Below are positions 46,587 to 58,159 of a DNA stretch of 64,000 nucleotides, piece by piece (position 1 is the first letter of the stretch; each line of letters opens with the position of its first letter). The DNA lies in assembly GCA_029959195.1 (NCBI GenBank), contig CP114119.1, positions 2,852,001 to 2,916,000 of the forward strand, given 5' to 3'. Source of the DNA: Dictyophora rubrovolvata. Its lineage: Eukaryota > Basidiomycota > Agaricomycetes > Phallales > Phallaceae. The notes beneath the pieces were generated by a model. That model was not told the origin of the DNA and made no database searches. It saw only the letters and a program-made list of their open reading frames with translations. Made by a program: the position numbers and the translations under genes.

Positions 46587-49524
46587 CTTCTTATGCTTTA
46601 TGAGACATATGTGATCTGCTTGCATTAACACAAAACAAAGCCAACTCAGCGGCCCGATTGTTTCTTATATGTAATAGATATGTCTTGACCTTACTCAATA
46701 CCTGTGTCCTTGGTGAGCATACTATTTATCTCATTGTAGTAAAAGCAACTTCATGATAAAATGTCTCTCAGCACTTCTTGTTTATGCTACAGTGTTAAAG
46801 TTCTCACAGGAAATAGAATACATATGGTCGAGGCAATTTAGTCTTCCTGCTTTGCTTTATTTTTTTTCAAGATACGGATCCTTGATTCAGCTGGAACTGG
46901 ACCTTGGATATGTCGCAAAATCCAACAGTGCTGGATCCGCGTCTGATCAGGCCTTCAGGCTCGGTCAGGAAGGGATATTCAGGGGTTTTCCTGACTGAGC
47001 CTGATTGGGCTGATCAGGCCGAAGACTTAGATCCGGAAGGAGGCCAGACTGATCAGGATGAGGCCAGGCTGATCAGAATAGGGCTACAAGTATCAGGATT
47101 TGTAGGGACAGATCTGGATTACTTGCAATGTATCAGCTCAGATGGTGCAAACAAGTAAATTCATGTTAAGATAAACTTTTATTATTACTAGTTAATTATG
47201 TAATCTTCAACTATGTACAGAGCACGTGAAGTAGACTATTTTAAATACACTACTAATTTTTGATTACATCCTCAACTCAATATACTTCATTTTTCATGTC
47301 AGAACTAAGTGTTAATGTTGGAATTAGTCAAGTTCATGAGCATTGTCAAGTAATACTCACATATAATCCAACTACGCTGCGCAACAGGAATTAATTATTC
47401 TGTAAGATTGGTTAGAGCAACAGTCAAAGTTACTAGAGCGCCAGATGTGACATACTTGACCCGAAGCTTGGATATTGACTAGTTGGTGACAGGTGCTTCA
47501 TGTGATGGAAGGGGGTAAAGGAAGGTGGTGATGGTTGTGTGTCCCCGAAAGTCTTATATGAAGTTTGGTCAGGATTATATAATTTGTCACTATGGAACCA
47601 ACCCTGTATTGATTGCATCGACAACCGAAGTCATTTATCAGCACATGGGCACTGTTTGCTGTTGTCTGTATACGGCCTCAGCCACTTGTAATTTTTTCAT
47701 TCTATTCAGACAAAGAGTTTGCTGTTCAACAAATTAATGAAAAAAGTATACCAGCGTGCCTTTGGCATCTCAGAAAAACATTCCAAATTCAATATGGATT
47801 TTGTGCAAATACTGCCGCTCGAGCTTCCTTTGATTGACTCTCTGCAAATCTCATCAGAACGATGAGAGTGTGCTCCTCTTGCCCCCCATTTCTTCTTCTT
47901 GGTTTACATATATACTCATTGGGACAGCGCCACCTTGAAAGGCCTCTGTTCCAGTTTGAACTGCGCATTGACATCGCCGGTGCTGCCCACTATGCTGCAT
48001 TGATCATCAATGACATGGTCGACTCGGATGCCTTTTGCGATTTATTCTCAAACAATGGCTGTACCAAACAGATATATAATGCTACAACATGTATATTCAG
48101 TCAAATTAATAAACAGTTTCCTAAATTTTTAAATGATGGTTCTAGCCCCCAACAGCATCCCTCAGCTTTAAAAAGATTCTTTCTGTTGCCCGCAGGAATT
48201 CACTCAGTCCGTCAGTTGCCGGCAAGGTTTGACCGGAGTCCGTCAGTCACCAGCTGGACTTCACTCAGTCCATCAGTCGTCGGCAAGGTTTGACCGGGGT
48301 CCATCAGTGGCCAGCAGGTTTTCACTCCAGTCGGTCAGTCACCATCAAGACCCTCAGGCTCGGTCAGATTGGACCCTTGCCTGATCTGGCACTCTCGGAT
48401 TTTGCGACATATAACTTGACACCGTCAATAGTAAGCTAAACTTCTGTAGCATTCACCAGTACTAATTCTCTCAGTCAGTGAAGTAGGATCTTATATTATT
48501 ACCCATGTGTTATAAGTTTAACAGAGCCGACAGGTCTTGTGAGATTATTCTTGACTTAGAGTCATTTTGGTATACGTTGTCATATATCGGTATTCAAGGT
48601 AGGTTTCCGATTTATGTAATATAATTCCTAAAGCATGAATGAAGCACTTTAGGCCTATTGACTGCTCGAGCATATTCACTTTGCAGAGGAAACAAGATCT
48701 TAGCCGGAGTGTTAGCCATTGCTTTTGTTTCAGGATTGGGTTTATTCTTGCTTTGTAAAGAATTTAAATTCTCCAGCAGCACATAGTTAAAATCCTTACT
48801 AATTTTCCAGATTTGATACTACTGAGACCATGCAGTGCGGAGTAAGTAAGCTATATGCATCAGCAAAGTTCATTCATTAAAACATACCTTCAGCTCAAAG
48901 TCTCGTTCTTACTTTTGTGCAAAGTGTTATTACCATCTTTGTTGATATACTTGTATCTGCCATTTGCGTATGGAAAGTCTGGGGCATGTGGAAATTAAGA
49001 CGCGAAACTGGTATTCAAAGCCCCAATGGCCTCGTTTCCATAATTTTGACACAAAGTGAGTGTTTATAAACTCTCGATGAAATCCACTTATCAGGGAACA
49101 ACTAAGGCATAATACGCTTGTGGTGAGTACTCAAATTGAGTATGTCAGGATCATCTCACCTCAGACTTGAAAGTTTTGTGGTCATTCTTTCCACTGCTAC
49201 GACAATCTTTTCAATTGTAAGTCAGTTCAAACGGCTACAGTACCTGCTTACTGTGTTCCCTCAAGGTTGCGCATGATGTAAGTTCTTAGGTTTATCTTCT
49301 TCTCTTCCCCTACATGTCACCGAACTTGGCCAGAATTATATATCAACCATTCTAATCGATCTCCAGAACGGGTAATTCTATTTTAATCATAATTTACAAC
49401 TTAGTATTGGCTTCTTAACTTCTTTCAAGCCTGTCAGTTATTCTAGTCTCTGACTTTACTTTGGATCCCGGGATGACGGCGAAATTGTCGAGGAACAAAC
49501 TGTTCCTGCAGTTGCTAGTGCTTA
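46587..49524 (+). pseudogene. DUF6533-like membrane protein gene, copy 4 (pseudogene)
   Basis: Remnant of exon 1 at 46587-46607 just after the LINE (reads ...LYET), exon 2 at 46678-46712, exon 3 from about 46756 (ALLVYATVLKFSQEIEYIWS frame) interrupted at 46911 by a transposon and resumed at 48410, then the 8-base exon at 48475 and exons 5-7, 9, 10 and 11 by homology. The 14-base exon 8 is missing, the last exon has lost most of its tail (SVILVSDFTLDP), and the LINE separates the promoter from the body. Clearly dead. It still preserves splice sites (CAAG|GTAGGT after exon 5), so inactivation is fairly recent. Confidence 0.8.
46911..48409. mobile_element. 1.5-kb non-autonomous DNA transposon with perfect inverted ends
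   Basis: Ends TGTCGCAAAATCC and GGATTTTGCGACA are perfect 13-bp inverted repeats, flanked by TA on both sides (46909-46910, 48410-48411). The membrane-gene exon reads through cleanly if the element and one TA are removed. Subterminal zones are packed with short repeats: CTGATCAGG-type units at 46940-47100, and CAGTC(C/A)GTCAGT...GGCAAGGTTTGACCGG units at 48200-48360. The largest frame (47862-48293) shows no transposase motif. A TA target suggests a Tc1/mariner-type partner, but subterminal repeats of this kind also occur in CMC/Plavaka elements. Confidence 0.85.
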
Positions 49525-50152
49525 ATAATAAGTGAATATGGCTGCTCATTCTCGACATGCATTCTGACTAACGCGGAATATGATATTAGATTTTAAGGGG
49601 GGAAAACGTAAAGTTTGAACTTAAGAGCCATCTCCACTTTCATTTAAAGAATGAATTTACAAAAAAAAATAGTTGTTCTTTAGCACATTTTGTTTATTCG
49701 TTTACTCTCATTCTCCTTTCCTTACACTCAATCTGCGTCACTCAGACTCTGAATCCAAATGATTATCCGGACAGGAAGTTTGAAATTTCAACGTTTGAAC
49801 CGTCGAAATCTACATAATTCAGCCCTAGAAGGACGAGCTCGATGGTGTCAGTGTCCGTAAGGTGATTTGAAACCAAGAAGGCATGGTATAATGATAGCTG
49901 AGCTTTGCCGTAGCTAACGTTTCGTAAGTCATGCGCTTTCATTGGGAGTTTGAAGTAGCGTTAGGTTTACACGAAGGCTTGGTTACCATCACTGGTCACC
50001 GGTCATGCGTAATTCGCTTCTGTCTATGTCAAGGACTGTTGTTTTAAGGGTAACGGTGTTTGTAATTTGGTATGAATAACCATCCTTTTATTAGTTAGAC
50101 AGGAAGGACTTTCACATCAGTAGTAGTGACAAACCTACATACCCTGAATCTA
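49525..50152. other. Intergenic region
   Basis: No gene supported. Convergent 3' ends of copy 4 and of the NIF-domain gene lie here. Confidence 0.45.
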
Positions 50153-51256
50153 TTATGATGTAGTGAAACCTGGTATCAATGGAATATTCAGCTGAGAAAC
50201 TGCTTCTTTTCCCTTTCCTACCCAGTAATCGAAACATGGCTCGTGTTCGAACCATAAAGGCTTTTGCTCTGAAGAGTTATCCCGATCGATACCTGCACCA
50301 GAGAACTCCGACGTATCGTTGACAAAAATGGTGTCTGAAGGAAAATTATCAACTAATCCCACGAGGGGAGAGAACACGGCGCGTTGCCATACCTTTTGAA
50401 AAAGGCCCATGATCGGCCCAAAGACCGCCTGAACGTAACCAGCCGGCTACGTTTGTTTGATACTTCATTTCTTCCAAGATGCCAATGGCTGCCAACAATG
50501 TACAATCGTATCGCATCTGTCAGGTAACATATGAAATGAGATGTTTTTTTAGTTTTAAATATAAATTCGTACGAAGGCGCTTCTTTGCTTGTAGACTTGC
50601 CGATCTGTGTGCCAGAGGCTTTTGGCATACTCCGGCACACATAAATGGTTGTATGGTTGTAGACGCGTCTTCAGCGGCGAATTGTCCATAAGTAATGTAG
50701 ATGTCGCGTTATGGGCAAAAGCAAGATCTAATTTCTTCCAGGGCTTCTCTAGATCTTTAAGGGTCTGTACCTTACGATCTGATTGTTTATGATAAAAATA
50801 AGAAAACATCGGATAACGAATGAACATACTATATTGCTCCTGATTTAATCCAAGGGTATCCCGCGCCCAAACAGCTTTGAGATCAGATTTACTTTGACCA
50901 AAACATTTCGTGACCATGATATCCACATTGTCAGGCTGGGCCGAGCTCCACACCATGACATCCAGCCACATTCTAACAGATTCATGAAATAAATACGAGC
51001 AAAATATCGACATGTAAGGTCGAATATGATTAGGTCGTTTAGCTCCCTTTTTGAATTTGTGTTTAGGCCGCCATAACAGTGTTCCGTTAAGATCGAGAAT
51101 TAGAAGCTTTTTAGAAGGCTCGGAGCTTTTGAATGATACAGTTTCTGATATGGAAATATACGAAACAGAAGGATTCACGTATGCCGCGCTCATTTCAGAA
51201 ATGAACTTCTTGAAGATGTGGCCGGTGCGCTGTCGATCGAATTTTTTTCTTTCCAA
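50153..51256 (-). CDS. FCP1/NIF (HAD-type) domain protein, probably a pseudophosphatase
   Basis: Three exons, 51256-50573, 50516-50393 and 50352-50153, total 1008 bases (335 residues) with GT-AG introns of 56 and 40 bases. The FCP1-homology core has motif I LLILDLNGTLL, motif II region VMVWSSAQPDNVD, a conserved AVWARDTLGL, and motif III TLLMDNSPLKTRLQPYNH. Active HAD phosphatases have DxDx(T/V) in motif I; here the second Asp is Asn (DLNGT), so acid catalysis is probably lost. Related fungal proteins with DLNGT exist, from family knowledge. The C-terminus (PLWFEHEPCFDYWVGKGKEA) follows the usual layout of the fungal family. The start could also be the internal Met at 51193. Confidence 0.87.
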
Positions 51257-51868
51257 TCAGTGACCACGTTCTGTCACAGTGGTCACGTGCCCTCGGTCCC
51301 GATAGAACAAAATTTCAGACTCCAGCTTGACCAACTTGATCACAACGCTATATTCTCCCCATTCCCCCAGATTTTAACATAGTTGTTAAGCTCCTTTCGT
51401 GCATTACGAATCCTCACCATTCCTCTGTGTACTTGATCAGCTTGTCTCTCGAATCCAGCCTAATGTCTTATAATTCTATTTCAGCTTGATTGGCAAGTTG
51501 ACCGGAGCCAATCAGACGCACTTTTGATTTATAACAACGGACCACGACCGGCTATCTGACTACACTGAAATTTAGGTTTTTGAATATGAAATAACGTCTA
51601 TCATTTCTCTCTATATTATGCGGATCGAGCAACGTTGAAATACTCATCGTTCCCTTCTCGGAGACGGATGGAAATCAGGGATGCACAAATAGACGCAAAT
51701 AAACAGGATAAAAAAAGATTTTTTTCTCAAGCCATCACCTTAAGTCGGCTGCGCAGTTGGACAGTGTGGCAAATAAAATCGGCGCATGCTCTGACAGTTT
51801 TGAGGTGATAGCACTGTGTGTTCAACAGTCAACGTAACGTTTCACTCTGCTGTCTAATAGTTTCAAAA
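51257..51868. promoter_or_regulatory. Divergent promoter region between the NIF-domain and RTA1-like genes
   Basis: 612 bases with no gene separate two genes that are read outward, so both promoters must lie here. A near-palindrome (GTGACCACG...CTGTCACAGTGGTCACGTGCC, 51260-51291) sits next to the NIF start. No clear TATA box. Confidence 0.4.
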
Positions 51869-53117
51869 TGTCGTCGACTGGTTCGTATTTTCCCTTTCTG
51901 AAATAATGCTAAACCTTGCTGATAAGCTGAGCAACAGTGCCAACTGCTACACATAAACTACGACGACCACCATATGGCTATGTTCCTACAGAATGGATTT
52001 GTATCCTATTCGTTGTATTGTTCAGTATCACAACCTGTAAGCAATTTCGAGAAGAACATGGGGCGTTCTACTGAACCTGTACCATTCTGGCAGTCATACA
52101 TGCGACTCAAGCCTTAGTCTACAAGAGACCAAGGCTGCTTTGGATTCTCCCGACGATCGTAATATGTGGTGCAGCTGAAATTATAGGGTGGGGTGGTAGA
52201 CTGGCAAGCAGCCACAAGCCGTTCGACATCAACTTTTTCTTGATCCAGTGAGACCTATTTTCTCCTATCAAACTGCCTGTTGTTCTGACATTCTCAGAAT
52301 TTCAACTACAATCTTAGCTCCCACATTCCTGACAGCTGGTCTATATACTGTACTGGGTACAATCATTAACCAGCTAGGATCGCAATATAGTCGACTGGCA
52401 CCCAAAGCCTGTGCGTTTCTCTGGCTTAACACTTTCATATCCGTCTATTCACTATATATGTATACCGCTTTTTTTAGACTTGATTGCTTTTCTCACTGCA
52501 GATGCGGTTGCCCTCATAGTGCAAGCAGTCGGTGGTGCAAAGGCCTCGATTGCCTTTCAAAATGGTCATTCTCCCAATCCCGGAGGACACGTCATGCTGA
52601 TCGGGATAGTACTCCAATTAGGTCTGCTCATCCTTAAGGTTCCACGCACTTCTTGAATAAAAACTAATCTGATTCACAAGTCGGCATTTTATTGTATATC
52701 ACCTTAGCAACGGAATTTTTCTTACGCTATCACTTTGAAAGACCACTTCCTGGGAGAGTGCCCATTACAAGAGAGGAAGAAAGCCCAGTAGATAAAGCTT
52801 CTTTGGAGAAAAACGAAAAACCGTTTAATAGAGGTATTTGGTCCCTTCCCCGTGGTACACTTGTCGTTATTTCGGGAATGGCATTGTCAACATTTTTTGT
52901 TTTGTTACGGTGGGTTTTGTGTTTATGAATGAAACGTATTTATGCTCTGACTGATGAATCAAACCACATTAGAACCGGATATCGTACAGTCGAGTTGAGT
53001 GACGGATGGACCGGACGGATTATAACAACGCAAAGATACTTCAATTATTTAGATGGCGCGCCAGTCTGTCTAGCATTGTTCACACTCAATGTTTTGCACC
53101 CACGCTTTGTGTATTAG
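51869..53117 (+). CDS. RTA1-like multi-pass membrane protein (lipid-translocating exporter family)
   Basis: Seven exons, 51869-51881, 51938-52036, 52094-52247, 52298-52410, 52478-52621, 52681-52909 and 52973-53117, total 897 bases (298 residues). The start PPYGYVPTEWICILFVVLF is the typical RTA1 first helix. Later marks are EIIGWGGR, APTFLTAGLYT, DAVALIVQAVGGAK (the conserved D-x-x-x-x-x-x-Q-x-x-G-G block), and the C-terminal YRTVELSDGWTGR followed by FNYLDGAPVCLALFTLNVLHP. Seven helices are expected. Family members are linked to sphingoid-base or drug resistance in yeast (RTA1, RSB1); the substrate here is unknown. Exon 5 is taken to end at a weak donor (G|GTCTGC) because that keeps frame; the next GT would break it. 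Confidence 0.9.
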
Positions 53118-53377
53118 ATTTGCTATCTAAAGAATGTTTGCCATTGTACTTTATTTATATCTCGGGGAGAGGCGTGTCCTAGGTCGAGCATCCTCCCTCC
53201 TTTAATAAGTAGCAGATACATCAATTTCATCCAATGATATAACCTTCATTTGTGTAGACATAAATAGCTCTTCCTAATCCTACAACCTCGTTACATATAA
53301 ATTAGCCCCGCGACTACTGCTCATAACCAATCAAATAGTGCTAAGAGGAGCCTTGGACGGATTCGGTGTCTGCATGT

Positions 53378-55043
53378 TCAGATTCTGAGAATATCATCTT
53401 CGTCTCTTGCCTCCGTGTCTAAACTAGCATCTTCAGGCGTTCCAACTTCGACGAGAAAGGACTGGTGAATATGCTGCATAACACTTCGGAAGTGTCGGAA
53501 GCGTCATGTTTGTGGCTTCGAATGATCTTCGCGGAATTGAGTTGGCGAAGTTCTAATGTGAAATCTGCAATCAAGATCGCGGACAACCTTTTGGGAAGCG
53601 AAATGAGCAAAATGTATTTTAAAGGTTGAATATGATATTCTTACGCGTTTTGAAATGTGCCTAATCGCTGTCGTAAAATGGAAACTTCATTTAAAAGACT
53701 GAGGAAGGGCCTACAGTTAATATCTAAAAAAAAGATCAGAAACTACACACGTCATGTCTAATTTATCCGATACTTACTTGCCCAAGGATTGTACAAGTGA
53801 CGGTAAGAACGATCACGAAGCTAGCGAATTCAAATTCGAACCCTCAGGCTACTGCGATAAAACATTTCATATCGAGTACTTACCGACATCTTAATATACC
53901 TAGGGAATGTGACCGGATACAGCAGTGTCATCAATAGACGTATCAAAAAAACGTACTTTGCTTGACGAGGACGGAAACAAAGTCATTGCCAAATTGAATG
54001 CCACTTTCACGCTTTAGTTTCCATGTACCCCAAATTTTCCACATGCACACGACAAATATGATGAAATCAGTAAGAATGGTAGAAATATTCGAAAGAAGAT
54101 TAATCAGATTTGACTCGGCTAGAGTCTGACATTAACCTAACTCCTGTCTTATTTGAAGGTGCTTACGTACCGGTGAAACTACAAAAGTTGAATAATCAGA
54201 TTGAGATATTGGGCAATGACAAGGTTTACAGACTCTGTGAGACATCCGTTGAATGCAATTATACCTGAAACAAGAATGAGCTCCTTCTCGTATCATCTGA
54301 TTCAGAGAAAGTTTTTTACTAAACAGTAACAAAATCAAACCCGCAAGGAAACCGAAAGCTAAAGCTCCCGTTACGACTTTGTTCCCTCGGCAAAGTGAAT
54401 ACGCTCAAGCAACCAGTAAGGCTAGATAGCTCATAAATAAGCTACAACAAATGAAGCGGGTTTAAAAGTATCTACCTTGGATGCCAATGTACGATATCAC
54501 TGACGTAGCATTTGCTGCGTTAGCGAGAATGTTACAAGTCCTAAGTTGGCTGTATTAGAATCCCATGGAACCCTTAGTAGGATCATAGGACTCAGGTTCC
54601 AGGCAACAATGTATTAAGAAAATATCAATAACCAGGACCTCATTAACGAACACCTTCAGCCCACCTGTAAAAAATTGACCCCGAGACCAAATCCCTGGCT
54701 AAATAAATCCCCATATCTCGCAAAGAGGTATAGTAGAGATGGGAGCATGAGCCACTTGGACCAAATATATTCAACTTCTTGAGAAAACCTCGGCAGTGCA
54801 GCATAGAACAAGAGTGCTGGTATTATCGTTCATTATGAAACCTTCAATTCGAGGTTCTGTAGCTCACTCAGAGCACTGAAAAAAACCAACTTGAAGTTGA
54901 AAACAAAGCTGTTGATATAGATAGCCGATAAATGTTCGGATGGAATACACATATAATATATAAGACACGTACATGTCATAGAACTCCTCCGTTATGAGTT
55001 CCATAATCTGGACGTCGGTGGCGTTATTGCTTGTGTTGCTCAT
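53378..55043 (-). pseudogene. DUF6533-like membrane protein gene, copy 6 (frameshifted, opposite strand)
   Basis: Minus-strand relative of copies 1-5. The start ATG is at 55041-55043 (MSNTSNNATDVQIMELITEE), with exon 3 around 54690-54820 (QEVEYIWSKWLMLPSLLYLF), an exon 9 equivalent at about 53975-54065 (VVCMWKIWGTWKLKRESG), the exon 11 equivalent at 53785-53830 and a last exon with LSAILIADFTLELRQLNS. In the last exon one base is missing near 53490 relative to copies 1-3, so the conserved HIHQSFLVEVGTPED tail continues in another frame to a TGA at 53378. It is therefore probably a pseudogene, or a variant with a changed tail. It is the only copy in inverted orientation. Confidence 0.7.
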
Positions 55044-56314
55044 CGTACCGGTGGAGGTGACAGCTGAAGATAGATTCTATGTAAGTGGAGTGGAGTATAT
55101 ACGAAAAGTTGGAGAAAACTGGGTGAACATTCATCAAAAGAGAATTGAATCCATCATTCGTGTGGCGGTGGCAAGGTACTGCAGTCGCTTTAACAGCCCC
55201 TTGCTATTGGGTGAGATCTGGCCATACAATCCTCTGCCAGTGACTAGGAATCGCATGATTGGTTAAGCAAATTGGGCGATCACTTATGATGAATTTCGAA
55301 GTGAAAAAAGAAGAGAGTCGTGTGATGTAACCAAGTACTTGTTGGGAATAAACATTGTTCTGATCTTATTATCTACAAAATTATCCTTCAGTTTGGTAAT
55401 CCGATAGCAATATGTGACAGGAATTAGATACTTTTCTCCAATATCCTTCATTGGATTTTCGTCTGGCCTTACATCAAGGCCGCCTAGACTGTCGACGCTC
55501 CACGAGATTGAAGCTCAAAATGACACAAGGTCAAAGTCGTCACAAGTTTCGCTCCCGACGTGAAACACGCTCTAAAAGATAATGTCAGAACGCGCCGGTG
55601 TCAGCTTGAATCATGAGAAGCATACCTTTTACACCTGGCCATCTTTGATATATAGCAAACCTAGATGGGATCAAGCAGCTAGATTAAGTTTCGTTGAAGT
55701 CTAGGAACCTCACGGCCCATAGATTTTCCACCTTTGTCATGTCCACGCGAGTACGGTTCAACAACCGTTGAAGATCTTTTTAAACCCACAACATTTGTAC
55801 CAGTCTTCATGGAACAAGTTTCAATACGAGAACTAGCCAGTCCGACCCGCACGCTCGAGTCTCCGAGGTTCAATCTTCTTTTTGAAGCTTTTTGAAAGAG
55901 TTACGTGCGCTAAATCGAAATCGAAATAGTATATGGCTGTGTGAAAGCCCTTCGCACTGAATTGAAGTAATGTATTGATGAGCGGCGATCATGTGCGCAT
56001 CCCGCATCTTTCCGTGACAAGTGGCGAGGCGCACAAGCGCTCATCAATGTCTTCTCTTCCTGCTTTGCTGAGTCTTAATATATGATATAATATGCACGAG
56101 CTCGTTACAATTGTGTACTCAAATCGTCATTCAAGGAGTTGAAATTTCTCGTATTAGAACAAGGGATATAGAACCCAAAAATAGAATAATGAAAATAAGG
56201 GAATAGGAGGCAAGGTTGAAGGGCCGCAAGGCTCCAACATTAAACAGCAATCTGAAAGCATAACAACGATAGCTAGGTACATATATCGGCGCATTCGTAC
56301 GGCAATATTATATT
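55044..56314. other. Intergenic region, no firm gene
   Basis: A plus-strand frame at 54994-55266 begins with a signal-peptide-like stretch but overlaps exon 1 of copy 6 in antisense. A minus frame at 55679-55873 has no domain. Neither is supported. Confidence 0.4.
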
Positions 56315-58159
56315 TCAAACATTTTTAAGTAAATCCAGGGAAACCTTCATGCCTTCGTAGAAATGGTTCATCAGTTCTTGGCAGTAGAAACCATCGGGAT
56401 CGTGTTGATGTTCGCGCATCTGTGAATTGATATATGGAATTTGATTAATATGTGACAGCGACTAGAGAGAAAGGAGGAACATACTGAGTTCAAAAGAGAT
56501 AGATAGGTATTTTTGAGAGAATAGGGTACGCATAACGGTGGAAATCCTTTTGCCACAAGAGGGACCGAGGCTAGAACTCGAGATAAACGGCCGTTTCCGT
56601 CCTGTCAATTAGTCACTCCGTCGATCTGGTTCAAGTGAAAATGAAAATATACCTCAAAGGGATGGATCATGAGAAAAACATGGCTGATCCATGCTGCAGC
56701 GGCGAAGGGGTCGATGTCATTTCTACGGATAAGTTCCTAGCAGAGGTCAAATGAATACACTAATGATGAAAATCCATTTCTTTACATTATAGAGCTTACA
56801 AAAGACCTTCAGCTCACCGTTCACTTTGTCATGCGGGCAAAATTGGCATTTAACTCCTAACTTATACCCGGTAAGATTGAGACATGTAGCCTGTCTCGTC
56901 ATCCCAATATTAACGTATGTTAACCGCGGTTCCAGCTGCGGCTGCGATCCAGGTGACGCCGACGGGGAAATTGAAACGGAATTAGTAGACTTTGTATGAA
57001 TATTCAGAACTCGACTTGTGTGCATTAGAGTTTTGTGGAGATGACAAAGCGTTTCAATGGTCAATGTTGTTGCTGGAGGGTTAGAGTTCAGTATCCAGTT
57101 CAGTGCCTAATTTAAGATGAAAAAGGTCCGTGAAACGGTTATTAATAAGTGTTCTACGAGCCTTTCGTGTATCTCGAAGAATCGATAAAGCAATAATAGC
57201 ACTCCGTACCGCACCGCCCGTAATTCCATCTTCCTTAATTATAGGCACTTGATGAAGAAAACCCACCTGAACAAGCGTCGATGCAATCTATTTATAATGA
57301 GACTTCTTCCAGAGAGGTGCAAACTCAGTGCAATAAATACCTCAGGTCGGAATTGAAACATCCCCTCCAAGAAATTGGTTTCCAAAGCAATTAGGTTGAG
57401 AAATTTGGCCATCATAGCATTAGGACCTTTCATTCGAAGACTGCTCCACGTGTTGGCGAGATTTTGAAGGTCGTGCGGTGGGATCGCACATAGCGGGAAA
57501 GGTGGCGGTTGCGTTTTGATGGAGCGCCACGCCTGGGCGGGATTTCGAGTGAGCGAAGAGGTTTTATAGGCTCGTACTACGACAAATAATCAAAGAGATT
57601 CAGTCCCATACAAGTGAAACGAAAAGAACGGATGATTTTACATTGTTTGTGTATTTTCGACGTCAAGGATGACTTCGTTTGTTGAATCCATTCCTCCAAA
57701 TTCGGGTCGTTCAGTTGGTCTTGCAACTAGGATACAATGGCAGTAAGAAGGGAATTTTTTGCTCAGGTCAGATGGTAGTTTTCTCACCTCTTCATATAAC
57801 AGCAATGCTGTGACTTTACTCTCCGAAACGTATCGCATATCAGCAACGCGTAAGAGAAGATAAGGAATCCGGTGATTCTCGAGAAGGGATTCCCAGTACC
57901 TGGCAGAAGAAGCACATTCCGTGGCATTGCGCGGGTCTACTGCTAGGGACGCCTCCAACTGTGAGGATATTGCCGATCCAAGGACGTCAATTGGGATGTC
58001 CTAAATACCACATACGAAAAAAATGAGAAAACCAATAACCATTAAACCAAAGCCGACCCAACTGACAGCTACAGATGGATGCACGAGAGCAGGGCGGGAT
58101 GCGTTCGAAAAACATTGGACGAACAAACCCAGCTCGTCGTGGTGGAGGCTTGAAGACAT
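56315..58159 (-). CDS. FICD-like Fic-domain protein (predicted AMPylase) with N-terminal membrane an‍chor
   Basis: Nine exons, 58159-58016, 57958-57788, 57726-57642, 57576-57341, 57287-57162, 57106-56807, 56736-56653, 56601-56485 and 56419-56315, total 1368 bases (455 residues). Order of parts: a single hydrophobic helix at residues about 30-48 (VSWVGFGLMVIGFLIFF), a helical TPR-like region (LEASLAVDPRNATECASS...), the inhibitory helix motif TNFLEG (pattern [S/T]xxxE[G/N]), the Fic core with CHLHKTLMH, and the active-site loop HPFEDGNGRLSR, matching HPFx[D/E]GNGRxxR in full. Size and order match metazoan FICD/HYPE, an ER enzyme that AMPylates and deAMPylates the chaperone BiP. The same role is inferred, not shown. 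The fifth intron appears to use a GC donor (AAG|GCTCG), the only join that keeps frame. Confidence 0.88.

Noticed and set aside
54994-55266. 90-codon frame with signal-peptide-like start
   Set aside because: Its first 50 bases are antisense to exon 1 of membrane gene copy 6, whose start and splice donor match five relatives.
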